Assembly (NCBI GenBank): GCA_036362985.1
Contig: JAYGXS010000002.1
Span: 10,127,643-10,191,642 of the forward strand
DNA: 64,000 bases
Reading direction: 5' to 3'
DNA from: Ligula intestinalis
Lineage: Eukaryota > Platyhelminthes > Cestoda > Diphyllobothriidea > Diphyllobothriidae
Shown piece after piece: positions 11,141-22,289 of the stretch; the first letter of the stretch is position 1; each line of letters starts with the position of its first letter. The position numbers and the translations under genes were made by a program. The notes below the pieces were generated by a model. That model searched no databases, was not told where the DNA came from, and saw only the letters and a list, made by a program, of their open reading frames with translations.

Positions 11141-11420
11141 TAACCTTAGTCCGCTGGGGTGCAGACGCACGCACGCCCGCCCGACAGTCGACTTTCTCCC
11201 GCTTATTCTTCACTACCTCTGTACAGAATACACTATTCCTTCCACCTGACGCCCTTCTTCTTCTTCTTCTTCTTCTTCTTCTTTTTCTTTATCTACTTCT
11301 TCTTGTTCTTCTTCTTCTTCTTCTTCTTCTTCTTTTCTTCCCAGACGGAACCTTGCCTGAAGATCGCGATGGCAAGCCTTTGCTTTAGTAACTTAACCCA
11401 CTGCGATATGCAGACTGCTA
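11140..11420 (+). repeat. Repeat family A (AATAAA-box repeat), copy with CTT expansion
   Basis: It contains the family blocks 'acgcacgcccgcccgacagt', 'tctgtacagaatacactatt' and 'gaaccttgcctgaagatcgc'. A long CTT microsatellite separates the second and third. Other copies, all plus-oriented, are at 11785, 46920, 53830, 55525, 55965, 56280, 59560, 60560 and 63420. Confidence 0.75.
11253..11340 (+). repeat. (CTT)n microsatellite
   Basis: Long run of ctt units with a few interruptions, embedded in repeat family A. It generates poly-Phe and poly-Lys open frames on the two strands that are not genes. Confidence 0.95.
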
Positions 11421-11784
11421 AAGAAAGGATGTTTTTCGACTGCAATTTGCACAATAGGCAGGTAGCGCAGCTCTCATTCAAGAACATGCTTTTCGGTAGG
11501 AGTGCATTTAATATTTTATCTACTAACAAGTATAGTAACCCATTCAAGCAATAGTTTCAATTTGAAGAATTGCAGGAACAGTTAGGTGTGGGCCCCATGG
11601 GCTTCGGGGCAGGCTGTGCGCCAAGCAACCGTTGTTTCACCCGGGTATGCACTAAACCGGTAGCACCTTCCACCTCCCACGTCGCGCCGCACATGAGTTC
11701 ACGTGATTGCAGCTGTCGGTCTGCCTCTAGGATAGCCACGAACTCCGTACGGCCACTAACACGCTCGCATTCGTAGGTCAACGC

Positions 11785-12080
11785 CAATCAATCTGGCCAA
11801 TCACTTTCAAGGCTGATTCAAACAAAACCCCTCTCTTGGACGCCGTGGTGAGTAGCGAGCTCACACACACTTCGGACACTGCCTCACTCGCTCGGTGTTA
11901 AATTATGGTCGTCCGATAGTCAACTTCCCCTACCTATTCTCCAGTTCCCTTTGTACAGAATAAATTATTTCTACGACACTGGCTTTCCACTTCTTCTTTT
12001 CTCATAAGGAACCGGGCCTGAAGATCGCACTAACAGGGTTTTTACTTATTAATTAACCCTCTGCGATAGAAAGGCGCACA
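11785..12080 (+). repeat. Repeat family A copy
   Basis: It carries 'cacacacacttcggacactg', 'gtccgatagtcaacttcccc', 'tgtacagaataaattatttc' and 'ggaaccgggcctgaagatcg'. These blocks define the family and this copy is among the less decayed. Confidence 0.75.
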
Positions 12081-12639
12081 ATTTCAGTTAGGACAGGCAT
12101 TCGGCCTAAAAATAGTCTCATTTTGAGAACCTGGGGGGAGGGGGATGATGAAACTTGAGGACACCAGACAAAGGATCTTTTGTTTGTCACATGAAAACTA
12201 TCAGTCAGTTATATAAAGGCTGGGGGAACAATACCCCACTTCCATCTACTCTTACTCTGGGAAAAACTGAAGGGTATGGGCACGCATCAAAAAAATATAA
12301 AAAAATATTATTCAGGGAAAAACCTCGTTGAGAGATGTTCCTATTTTAGAAGGAGCCATTTCTCGTACAATATTTTTCTGTCGAAGACATTTCATGTTCA
12401 TTTTGGCCTGTGAATACACTCGAAACTATCAGCTGTGAATCGAAAAATTTCAGGAAACTCAGTGAAATGGTGCAGATTTCCGTGAACTGTTTTATTCTGA
12501 TAGGTTTGATAACCATGCAGTACGGAAACCGTCTGTTCTGAGGATGGACCGGTGACCTCAAAAAAAGCACGATGTTCGCTAATGTGGAGACTTGGCGAAC
12601 ATCAAACAGAAAAAAAAGTATACTTGTAGGAGGCAGATA

Positions 12640-12870
12640 GCATTGTCGGCGAAGACAAGGGAGACTGGAATGGTCATTTCTGGCTTGTTAGCCGTCGTCA
12701 GCCAGTCATATCCAGACGCAAGTGAAGCCCTACCCGGGCCTCGAACTCGCGACCTTTTTTGATCAGAGTCAAACACCTTAACCATTGAGTCATTAGCTCG
12801 TAATCTTGCCGGTTTAGATCGGGAGATATTGACACTGGTTGATGAATGCTCACCTGACTGTTAACGGAAC
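12640..12870 (-). mobile_element. tRNA-derived SINE (family S), minus orientation
   Basis: It reads in reverse as the 5575 copy. The body is 'gggagactggaatggtcatt' and 'gttagccgtcgtcagccagt'. The B box is 'ctcgaactcgcgacc' and the A-box region is 'taaccattgagtcattagct'. The 5' flank includes 'gttaacggaac', also seen in other copies. Confidence 0.8.
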
Positions 12871-13104
12871 TCATTCCTCCCGCTCAATGCAGAAAAAAAT
12901 CAATATATTTCAGAAAACGGTATTGCTGTGGTCGCACTTGCTGGTGATATTTTGGTTAGTCCGTGGCCATCCTCTTAACACATTACCTTGCGAAAACCCC
13001 AACCTTCGTTACATTATGAAGCAAGAACACAAAGAGAGTGCGTTGCCGCTATCTATCAGCCTCACCTCGAAAAATGCAATCAACAAGGATTTGAATTCAA
13101 TTAA

Positions 13105-13330
13105 GTCATGACCCTGCCACAAGCCTAGATGTTCGCCGACCGACAACGTCTCGTTTGAATCCCCGAAAGAGAACACAAATACAAGGCGCAAGAATGGAAG
13201 TCTCTTAACGTACTTATTACAACATACTTTAAGGCAAGCAAAGCGTGTACATGCATGCACAAGAGAAGTCTACAATGGACCAATCAGATTGTGGCTTCAA
13301 GTGGGCGGCGGCTCCACCGACTTTCTGACT
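13105..13330 (+). repeat. Interspersed repeat K, copy 1
   Basis: It aligns with 58790-58990: 'taaggcaagcaaagcgtgta' against 'taaggcaagcgaacgcgtgc', then 'ggaccaatcagattgtg' against 'ggaccaatcagagtgtg', then 'gactcat...gcggtggagtcc'. The class is unknown. Confidence 0.6.
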
Positions 13331-13339
13331 CATTCGAAT

Positions 13340-15810
13340 GACGCGGTGGAGTCCTAATCTTGGCCACAGCTTGCGCGTCATTACATCCACTGTATGTAGG
13401 CGGATCGGAGGTGTGGCGTGGGAGCAAGCCGTTAAAGTAGCGTGCGACCGAGTCGGTTAGGCTAGCTTCTAACAAGTGTTGCCTACCGTTATAAAAACGT
13501 TTGCTCAATAGGAAGCACTGGATTGGCTGCCTACTTAACTTGAGGATGACTCTTAACGTTTATCTTAACCATATGCTGAACAGTTTCTTTTACTTATTAT
13601 TCACATTTCACGCCACTGTATTACCCATCTTACAGTGCTAAGGTATGAATGCTACGTGAATTTTCGCTTTTCCGACTCTGTCATTTTCGAGGACGACATT
13701 CTCATGACCCCAACTCAATATTGTTTTTATTAATCTTTCAGGGTTTATTTTTACCCATTGCGGCAGAGTAGTAATAAGGCGTTTGAGGATAAATGTATTT
13801 GAGCGGTTTTCCAAGTTCTGCTTATTTCATGAAGTTCCCATGGTTGCATTCATTTCGCCATCTGCTATAAATCAGCGACATACCTTATCCACCTTAACGA
13901 TCGACGGCCCAAATCATAATTCGCCGGTAACATTATTTCTAATCCTGGTCATAGCTGTCTTCTCTCCCGATAACTTGCCAGTAAAAGTACCATAGCCAAC
14001 CATGAGTTTAGGTTGGGTGCATTTATTCCACAAGGATGCATTTAAACGAGCGCAAGGGGTGCTCCAATCTTAAACGACACGAATGCACCTAGTTGACAAG
14101 ACACGTCCCGAAATACTGACATTTTTGAGTCAGAACACTGCATACGAAGAAGACAAGAGGAGGATAGCCCATATAGGCTGTTTCGCGAAGCCGAAAGAAC
14201 GCACGAGTGTGTCGAAAGTTGTTGGTATTTCCCAAATCACAAGTGAGGGAAGACGGAATAACCCGGTACAGCTTTACTGCGGGAAAATGAACTGTGCAAA
14301 CGCTGCGTCACGCGCCAAGCGCCAGCTGTGTGGGCCCTTGACTTCAGGATGAATGCTTAGTCGTCTGCAGCCAATCAAATGAAGTGGATGTATTGATAAG
14401 CTTCGAACGTACGCGCGGCGAATCGACAGCGAGCGTGAGGAAAGACAGGAGTGTTCAGCGTGCAAGGCTTGGCGAACGAAGGCAACACGAGTCAGCACAG
14501 TGGCGCTCGGCGCACGGACTGCCACAGTACCCCCATCTGAGACCGCAGGGCGGCGTAAAATGACATCGAAGGAAAGACATAAGGCTAGAGACAATGCGAG
14601 GATAAACGACCAGGGAAGTGATTGTGAAATCCACTGTGGGCGGAAGGAACAGTTGTTCAATGCAACTGAATAAATGCCGCGAAAAAGAGCCGAGTAAAAA
14701 CAGCGTTGCAGTTAGGCATCCGTCCACTATAGCCCAAATTGGACGTCTGGGACGCAAAATGAAACCTAGTTACAAAAATCGGGAGCAAAACCCGAAGAAC
14801 TGACTGGTTATATGGGTCATAGCAATTTGAATTCACACCAAGTAATTTTAATATACTGATTGCTTGATGTTCGTTCTTGCAAATAGCTACATCTGAGAGT
14901 CATGTATAAGAGCTTTTCGTCAGTCAACGAGATAATAAAACAGCTTTAAACACTTCATCCATCGTTCATTTTTCGGAGAACGCAAGAAGGAATGCACTAA
15001 AAGATCAAGTGCTAGAGTGCATTCGTTGCTTCTGCTACTAACGGAAGAAATGGTTCGTCAGTCTATAGAATTTTGGATATTTCCTTTATCATTCCTTGAT
15101 TTTACGCTTCTGCAAATTTCTGACATACTTCAGCTGTTTTTAGCCAATAGGGAATCCAAAAGTGTACACCCAAAGTTCTCTCCAATAAACTATATTTGAC
15201 TGAACATTTCTCGGTAACTGTTCTTCCAGCAAGACCTGCGCGAAGGTACGACTACGAACACATCAAAGAGAAGACGGCTTGCTCAGGATCGACATGTATC
15301 AACGGTCTGTGTGGACGCCATCTCAATAAACGGGCAGCGCTGTGTACCAGAAGAGAAAGTGACAGACGAGAGAAGACAAAAACATCACGCTAAAGGGGCT
15401 GCAATACGCAGGTACGGAGGAGACCTGAGGAAACGGTGGAGGGTAAAGCCACGCGTTGTCATAGCCCACACAATGTCAATACACTCCTCCTGGCGGGGCA
15501 ATAGCGGTCGCGGCAAAATCCTCAGCCCGGCACGAGACAGTATGGCGACCGTCGGTCGGTCAGTCTGTGCGCGTGACACGAGCCTGGTCAGCGGTAAAAG
15601 CGGGCTTCTGTGATTGGTTCATAGCCAGTAAGGAAGGGAAGATCAGTTGGCAACCAATCGATAGCATCGGCAGAATGGAGTCAACTTTATGGCTGGTAAG
15701 CAAAGGACGAAATGCCAGCGGAGACGACGTAAAGCAAAGTGCAGAACGTGGGCGTGCGACGGTTGACTTTGTCGATATGGCTACGGCAACCAAGTAAGCC
15801 AAGAAGAGGA
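13340..15810. other. Intron sequence with unassigned repeats
   Basis: About 2.5 kb of the TM1-TM2 intron. Several overlapping open frames on both strands (14083-14803, 15196-15802) show no protein family. The sequence before 15820 is GC-richer and looks like another unassigned repeat. No exon is supported. Confidence 0.4.
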
Positions 15811-15819
15811 AGCGATGTA

Positions 15820-16810
15820 CAGTAGACGCCGTTGATCATGCAATATTTCGACATATGCAAACGACTCATACTCTTTCGCTAATCGAAATTGACTCCAGTT
15901 GTGATACTGATTATCCTGTAGTCTATTCTGAAGTCATTTCAGTCAGTATAGGATGCCGGCTTTTTAACGAGCTTTGTTCCGACTCCTAGCAAAACGTATC
16001 TATTGTAAAAACTGACTACTTAAGTAGTATACCTTTTTATGATTGATTTTGACTGCCTTTATAAGCTCAAATATATTTTATGCAAAATATGGACAAAAAA
16101 TTATTTCTTGTACATGTTTGATAGCAAATTACGCCTTCTTTAAATTTTATACTTCAAGGAAGGGTAGCTTTCGGTTTAAAAAGTTGCTAATTACGAGCTT
16201 TTCTACACCTGTGAGACGTTTATTCATAAAACATCGTATCTGTCAGTTTATTAACGCTACCTAAACTGCATAAAATATATTCCACATCTATTTCAATATT
16301 TTATGAGAACTATGTGACCTCTTCTTCAGACTGTAGGTGAAAACGTACTGTTTCTTAAACAAGATTTAAACAGTGCACCGTTTCTAAACCTTGAATACGA
16401 GTATAGCAGTCACTAGGTTAGAAAATTATTCGGCAATTAATAAAATTTTTAAAACCGAAAGCTACCCTCCCTTCAAGTATAAAATTTAAAGAAGGCGTAA
16501 TTTTCTTTCAAACATGTACAAGAAATAATTGTTTTGTCGATATTTTTCATAAAATATATTTGAATTTATAAAGGCAGTCAAAATCAATCATAAAAAGGTA
16601 TACTACTTAAGTAGTCAGTTTTTACAATAGGTACGTTTTGCTAGGAGTCGGAACGGAGCTCGTTAAAATGCCTGCATCCTATACTGACTGAAATGACTTC
16701 AGAATACACTACACGATAATCCGTATCACAAGTGGAATCAATTCCGATTAATTAAAGAGTATTAGTCTTTTGCATGTGTCGAAATATTGCATGATCAACG
16801 GCGTCTGCTG
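15820..16810. mobile_element. Long-TIR MITE (family L), copy 1
   Basis: This is a 991-bp element flanked by TA on both sides (15818-15819, 16811-16812). It starts CAGTAGACGCCGTTGATCAT and ends with the complement. The terminal inverted repeats run about 365 bp (15820-about 16185 and about 16445-16810) around a unique core of about 260 bp. CAGT termini and TA flanks point to the Tc1/mariner/pogo superfamily. No transposase is encoded. The core is in opposite orientation to the copy at 27068. Confidence 0.9.
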
Positions 16811-17284
16811 TATCTCAAACCTACGGCATGCCCAGGAGTTGAGACAATGCTCACTGTATGACGGAGTATGATGAAACGTCGTTTATCTGTTTCGTGAAAC
16901 TCGCGAATATTCGCTAGTATTGAAAATTCCCCCAAAGTGCAGTTACTCAGACTGCCATAGTTGACTTACACAAACGAAGAAATCGCCTTCGTCATTAGAC
17001 CTGTTATATTTCTTTTTATCCAAAATCGGAAAATGTGAGACGTTAAACGGGGGAGAAATCGTCCCGGATAAGCAGGCATGACCATTCCTTTAGGATGATG
17101 AAATTGTTGGCCATTAGAATCGCTTTCTATAGGCGTGGGATAAGGCGCTGATAATACACGTCAGTGGTATATTGCATCAAGATGAAAACCACTGACTGAT
17201 AATGTTATTGAGGAGTAGAAGCGATGACAGCTCAAAGCCCAAATACACTGGCAGAATATTACTCATCAGATTCCTTTGATCTAA

Positions 17285-17395
17285 TTATGAAAAATATCGC
17301 CAGCCTCGGGGGATTTGAACTTAGGACAGCAAGCGGAGGCTTTAGTACAGCTGACAATCTAAACACCTGAGCTGAGAGGCTCTAATGGGAACCGT
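17285..17395 (-). mobile_element. tRNA-derived sequence or SINE head, second type
   Basis: On the minus strand 'gcctctcagctcaggtgttt' (A-box region) is followed about 50 bp later by 'aagttcaaatcccccgaggc' (B box), ending in bases that can pair with the start (GCCTC/GAGGC). Spacing and a long variable region fit a class II tRNA ancestor. No intact cloverleaf was verified. Confidence 0.55.
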
Positions 17396-17892
17396 GAGTT
17401 TGATCCAACTTGGGACAAATTTCCCACTTAGCATGCTGAAAGGTACGAACTCCATCGATTGTGATGTTGTGATTACCCAACCAGGATCTCGTAAGCAATC
17501 AATCTAGAATCCATTAAGTGACTACCAGGCACAGTTCATTCCTAAAAGTTTACGCGGAATCAGCACAAATGCTTGACACTTTGAGTCTTTTTCGTATGAA
17601 AGCGCCTTAGCATAGTGTTTAAAAAGTTGAGATTGTTGAAAATAGCAAGTGATTATTATGCTTTAGCTTTATACGGCATGTCTCAAAGGACTTTCGCTCA
17701 CGGATGTTGACGCAACTCACTAAAGGCACATCAGAGCAGCTAGGCTTCATAAGTCTTCAAACGGCTATTAGGTTCGAAAGTGCGAGATTTTGAGCGCTGG
17801 AGTATCGGCGCGTTTCATCTTTCCCTTCTTGCCCGCCTCAAGACATAGAAGAGATTGCCAATAGTAGCGAATATTCGAGTCCCAGGAAGCAG

Positions 17893-18112
17893 TTCAGAAG
17901 AGGAAGATGCGATCACTGGAACAAGAGTTTTATTTGCCTGACGTTTCGGATTCCGTCGGGAATCCTTAGTCATAGGTAATCGTAAACAAGTCTGAGACAT
18001 GCGCATGTCTCAGACTTGTTAACGATTACCTATGACTAAGGATTCCCGACGGAATCCGAAACGTCAGGCAAATAAACTCTTGTTCCAGTGATCGCATCTT
18101 CGTCTTCTGAAC
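17893..18112. repeat. Large near-perfect palindrome, family H
   Basis: Two 110-bp arms meet at 18002/18003 with no spacer ('agacatgcgcatgtct'). Only a few mismatches and one 1-base indel separate them. Each arm contains 'gcctgacgtttcggattcc' and a short inner palindrome, and ends in 'gaagatgcgatcactgg'. The other family H copies are single arms or a shortened palindrome (58070-58232). Confidence 0.93.
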
Positions 18113-18219
18113 ATAGAAGAGAGTGCATACTACAAAATGACAGGCTTCTAACTGGATTGGTTGAGGTTCACCACACTGCTCATGCTTGGAGAAGTTTGTT
18201 CCGCATAAAGCTTTGATGC

Positions 18220-18420
18220 GACCTTGTACTTCTTAGCCATGCTTTCCTCAGACGCCGCGGGGACAGGTCATGTCTGGCATGACCACCACGCGTGCGCAAG
18301 ACACNNNNNNNNNNTGTTCGGTTGTAGTTTTCCGGACCCGGTGATCTACTTGCCGGACTGCGCCTCTGGGCTCCAGCCCATTCATGGCTGGACTGCACTT
18401 GTCTAGGAGTCACTTGCATG
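18220..18420 (+). repeat. Interspersed repeat N, copy with assembly gap
   Basis: It is the reverse complement of 52530-52830. Shared blocks are 'ttagccatgctttcctcaga' and 'tgttcggttgtagttttccg'. The 10-N gap sits between them, where the other copy has about 130 bp more. Confidence 0.75.
18305..18314. other. Assembly gap (10 N)
   Basis: Ten N characters inside repeat N. Comparison with the copy near 52620-52745 suggests the true missing sequence is longer. Confidence 0.99.
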
Positions 18421-18702
18421 TTACTTAAATTCTACGTTTGTTACCTTTTAGCACATTATCCATAACAATCTGGCCTTTCACGCCTTATATCATATTCACT
18501 AGCTTATAAATGTTGGGATGCGTTCATTCGTCTATTATCTGCTTGGACCACATCGAATCCCACAGCTTAAAAGGCTTGATAAAAACTATGTCTGCCAGCA
18601 GCAAACGAGAGCCTGACGACGAGTTGCTGAAAACATGTTTTTCCTAAAATGACTTTTAAAATTATCCATAGGAATATTTACGGAAAGGCCAAGGCCACAT
18701 AC

Positions 18703-18933
18703 CCGGGTCCTCCGCAGGCGAAAGGTGACAATGCCCAGGAAGAGACATGTCGTGATGCTGAAGGTCTGTACTGCCAGGGGGATGCCACGCAGAAGTTGCA
18801 TGTTGATCTCCACAGCACAGGGCTGTGCACTGGTACAGTTTGGACAGTCGGGTGGACAACGCCGGCAACTCATCCGTTCTACACTCTGGAAGTCTTCACG
18901 GCTCTTCTTCTCCAACAGGTCGGCGGGGTATCC
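18703..18933 (-). CDS. GPR158: GPR158/GPR179-like receptor, Cys-rich linker and TM1 exon
   Basis: This 77-codon exon reads from an acceptor at 'catctgcccacag' (AG at 18935-18934) to a GTATGT donor, phase 0 on both sides. A Cys cluster (MSCRRCPPDCPNC then TSAQPCAVE) is followed by TM1, LLRGIPLAVQTFSITTCLFL then GIVTFRLRRTR. In GPR158 a CxxCxxxCxxC linker likewise leads straight into TM1 and then to the RKxxSIRAS junction. An upstream acceptor at 18990-18989 would extend the exon, but only the 18933 start is in phase with the Cys-rich exon at 24633. I prefer it for that reason. The antisense frames here are shadows. Confidence 0.85.
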
Positions 18934-19509
18934 CTGTGGGCAGATGGACATAAGACGTGCGAAACGAGTCAAAAGAGTACATCTTGCCCTGTGCAGACGA
19001 GACAAATACAGGAGGTTGGAAAAAGGTTCTTTTTCCTTTGATGTACTAATATGCGGTCGGCTTTATGCCTTAGATAAACGATCCTAGTCTATGAATAAAA
19101 CACAAATCTCAAGTAATTTGCATAAAATTACTTTGTTAGGGAAAAAAGGCAGCCAAATGAATGCGCCGCTGTCAACCTAAAGTACGAGGCGATATATTTA
19201 GCGCAAAATATCCGTCTTCCGTACAGAAAATCGAAATGTCTGACAGAGTGTGCTTCATTAAAACTGTCATCATCACAGACCTCCATATATTCTGCTGTTT
19301 GGAAGTCCAGTATGAATTCAAACACACAATGCAAGCCAAGTCCCTATTCGTATGATATTACAACGCAATTTTGCGATTCAGTGGTCTTTAGCGCTTGCAA
19401 ATGTTTGTCAGCGCGCCTGAGGCGACATTTTTCAGCATCTACCTTCCCCGTTGAAGAAGGGCAATGCGGATTGGATGTTGGACGATCAGCCTTCTAGCGA
19501 AGGTATGCA
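18934..19509. other. Intron segment, no recognised feature
   Basis: Start of the 5.7-kb intron between the TM1 exon and the Cys-rich exon. Only short shadow frames are present. Confidence 0.4.
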
Positions 19510-20300
19510 GCCAGTGTCGCGGACAGCCAACAATACTGTCTGACTTTCTCGTTTAATACCTCCTGCTCCAGTGTAATGCAACTTCGCAGGGAGCGCTTTC
19601 CTTCTCACTGACCTGAAAACCCTTGACCGACTTCCCCGCGCGCACGCACGCGCGTCCAAATAGCCGCGGCTGCGAAAGGGTCATTTGAACACACAACCCC
19701 TAAGCTGATTCAGGGGGACCTCTTTACGCGACACCCCCTGGGACAATGCAAAACCCCAGTTGCGTGCCGCTTGAACTTGCTCCACAATCGAATGTAAAAG
19801 CAGCTACCATCACCCTCTCTCTCAGGCGTGATTGGACGTAGTCAACACTAAACCTAATGTTGTAAAGAAGAAGAAGACGCGATCTCTAGAACGGCAATTT
19901 TATTCTTCTGAGCTTTCGGCCCCATACGAGAAGCCATCATCAGAGAAAATGAGCCAGCAACAAGTGTTGGTTACACGGAAATGGGGGTGGGAGGGGGTGG
20001 CACTTTTGATTGGTTCATGCCCACGCCACGGCCATGCTCACGCCGTCTTATCGTGTGTCCCCTGCACGCGTCCCTGGAGTCGTGGCATGTGACCTTGACG
20101 TGGCAGCCTGCTTGCTTGTACAGGAACTGGGCCATGGTCTCTGGTCGCGAGTACGGAGGGCAAAATAATAGGGCCAACCCAACTTTGCCACTGGCCACTA
20201 CCATCTGCGACAGAAACTAAGGGTTCTATACACAATACATCCCTCCCAGTGGTGCCTTCAGCCTTTTCTAACAATCCGGAATTCGAGCTGATCATTGTGG
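19510..20300 (+). repeat. Composite repeat E, copy 1, with family H arm
   Basis: It aligns with 28640-29250: 'gacagccaacaat', 'gcaacttcgcaggga', 'gcttgaacttgctc', the family H arm (19868-19950) and 'gggttctatacacaatacat'. The shared order suggests a longer composite element. Copy 1 has extra GC-rich sequence at 19970-20180. Confidence 0.7.
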
Positions 20301-20319
20301 CGTTCTGAGTACACTCACT

Positions 20320-20745
20320 AATTCGACGCTACATCTGTTTCATGGTTGAATGTTTGATTGGCATAGAAATTTGATGCATTTTAGGAATTTAATAGCATTG
20401 CACGTCAGCGTTTGAAGTGAAACCGAATGACACCAATCAGCAATACCACTCCATCGCCTTGGTTTTGTTACCTCACAGGTACACCACCCTCCGAATCCCA
20501 GAAAGTAATTGAGAATTAGACGCGTTCGCTGAAGCAACAACGCTGGCCGCCTGATTCCCTCTCGAACGCATCACCAGAGCTAAAAAGTAGGCCGTTTGTA
20601 CCAAGCTCGCTAAGCACAGGCTTGAGGCTGTGATGACGTGGTAACTGCACTCAATTAGCGCCTCCGCTTGTTCTCACGTAAACCATTACTCAGCACACAG
20701 GGAACTGTGTCACAACTATGCGTCAGCCTCTCGGCACGACTGCGA
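20320..20745 (+). repeat. Locally duplicated unit, copy 1
   Basis: It is duplicated at 20845-21760. Shared blocks are 'tgtttaaatg/tgtttgattg', 'gtaattgagaa', 'tagacgcgttcgctgaagca' and 'ctccgcttgttctcac', then 'cacaactatgcgtcagcctc'. It includes a diverged family H-like arm. Confidence 0.75.
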
Positions 20746-20844
20746 CGCTATGTCATAGCATCGATTTGTTAACGAAGGACAATGCAAGTTAGATGTAAGA
20801 CAGCTAGCATTCTAGCAAAGGCGTGTATTCAGGGCCTTATAATG

Positions 20845-21760
20845 GGCGTTTCATAGTTGACTGTTTAAATGATATGGAAACTTGATGAATTATGGGGATC
20901 AAGCTGCATGGTAGGTCAACTTTTAAGATCGTTTGACACAGATCAGCACGGCCAGGCCATCGCTTTGTTTTTGCTGCCTCAGGTGTCCACACTCATCCGA
21001 GTTCCAGAGAGTAATTGAGAAGTAGACGCGTTCGCTGAAGCAACAACTTTATCCGTCTGACTTTTAGAAATCCCTCGCAAACGCATACTCAGGGTCAAAA
21101 AGTAGGCCTTTAGTTAGGAGGGCCCAACACTCGCGCCGTCCTCGAGGCAGGAAAACAAAGACGGAACACGCGAGACCGCCACTGACCAGGTTCTGAGGTC
21201 ACGCATGACAAGGGCCACGAAAAGATGCATGCACTTCCTTGCGTCACCAAGGGCGCGACTGGTCACCCGAGGACGCGATGGTTGGAGGCATGACGGCTGC
21301 CCGTAGAGGCCACTCGTGGAGAGAGCCAATAGGGAAAAATGACTGCTGGCCCTTAAATATGCTGCCACTGCTGAAGGCGGCCACTCTGGTGCTGGAGACG
21401 CTGCCGACGACCCGAGACTTGCTGCAGACGAGAACGCCGTGACGCAACCACAGAGGACTTGCTGGCGAACACGGGACAAGTCGACTGACACGTGCAGAAT
21501 TGATATTTACGCAGGAATTGTTATAGTAAACTATTCTAGGTTATCCTCTCCGTCTTCTCTATCTAACTTGTAACTAGGGGATATAACCGGTGTTGAAACA
21601 GGAACACGCTCGGTTATAACAAATTTTGTTGCGAGTCCGCTAAGCACAGGATTGCGACTGTGATGACGTGGTGACTTTAATCAATCAGAACCTCCGCTTG
21701 TTCTCACATAAAACATTACTCAACAACAGGGCACTGTGTCACAACTATGCGTCAGCCTCT
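20845..21760 (+). repeat. Locally duplicated unit, copy 2, split by an insert
   Basis: It is the same unit as 20320-20745 but interrupted. The left part ends near 21110 ('aaaaagtaggcct') and the right part resumes near 21629 ('gcgagtccgctaagcacagg'). The roughly 515 bp between are absent from copy 1. Confidence 0.7.
21111..21628. mobile_element. Insertion of unknown class in duplicated unit
   Basis: GC-rich sequence present only in copy 2 of the 20.3-21.8 kb duplication. No terminal repeats or clear target duplication were recognised. Overlapping frames on both strands (21114-21491 -, 21239-21442 +) are unassigned. Confidence 0.5.
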
Positions 21761-22289
21761 TGGCGCAAAATGTCACTATTTCGTAGAATTAATATCGAGG
21801 TTAATCCTATGTTTATGAGCTCGTGTAGTCGAGCTGGTGCGGGTGAAAACAGTCCCTTTTAAATCGAGTTCGCTCACATTTCTCCTGCCTCTGTTTTAAA
21901 AATTACGTCCCAACTAAACGAGAGATCGGGTAAGAACTCGGGAATGTCAAGTCCTGTTTAGCATCGCACCCTGCAATTATAGAGAACTTTTACCAAACAC
22001 ATTATAATGAAGCAAGTATAGAGAAAACACAGAAATGGGTTTGACAGCGATTTTATTATCCTTTCGCTCCTTCTCATTGTGATCTAGAAGTTGGGAGTTT
22101 GCGCTCAAATTTTTCATCTGAGAACATCGCTCCCCCTCCCCGACGAACTCTCGACCTCTCTTGAGGGAGCAACCACCGACAATGCGAGCTTCGATTCAAA
22201 CGAAGGTGTTTCCGGTGCCGAGGGCAGACATGATGATACACTCAGTTGAATCACATACCAACTGCCAGACTAGAGCTTTAGTGAAGTTG

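Noticed and set aside
11159..11554. 131-residue plus-strand frame with long poly-Phe and the poly-Lys frame opposite
   Set aside because: Produced by the CTT microsatellite inside repeat family A; no other coding signal.
18934..18988. Longer start for the Cys-rich/TM1 exon at acceptor 18990-18989
   Set aside because: It would be out of phase with the Cys-rich exon at 24633-24725, whereas the 18933 start fits.
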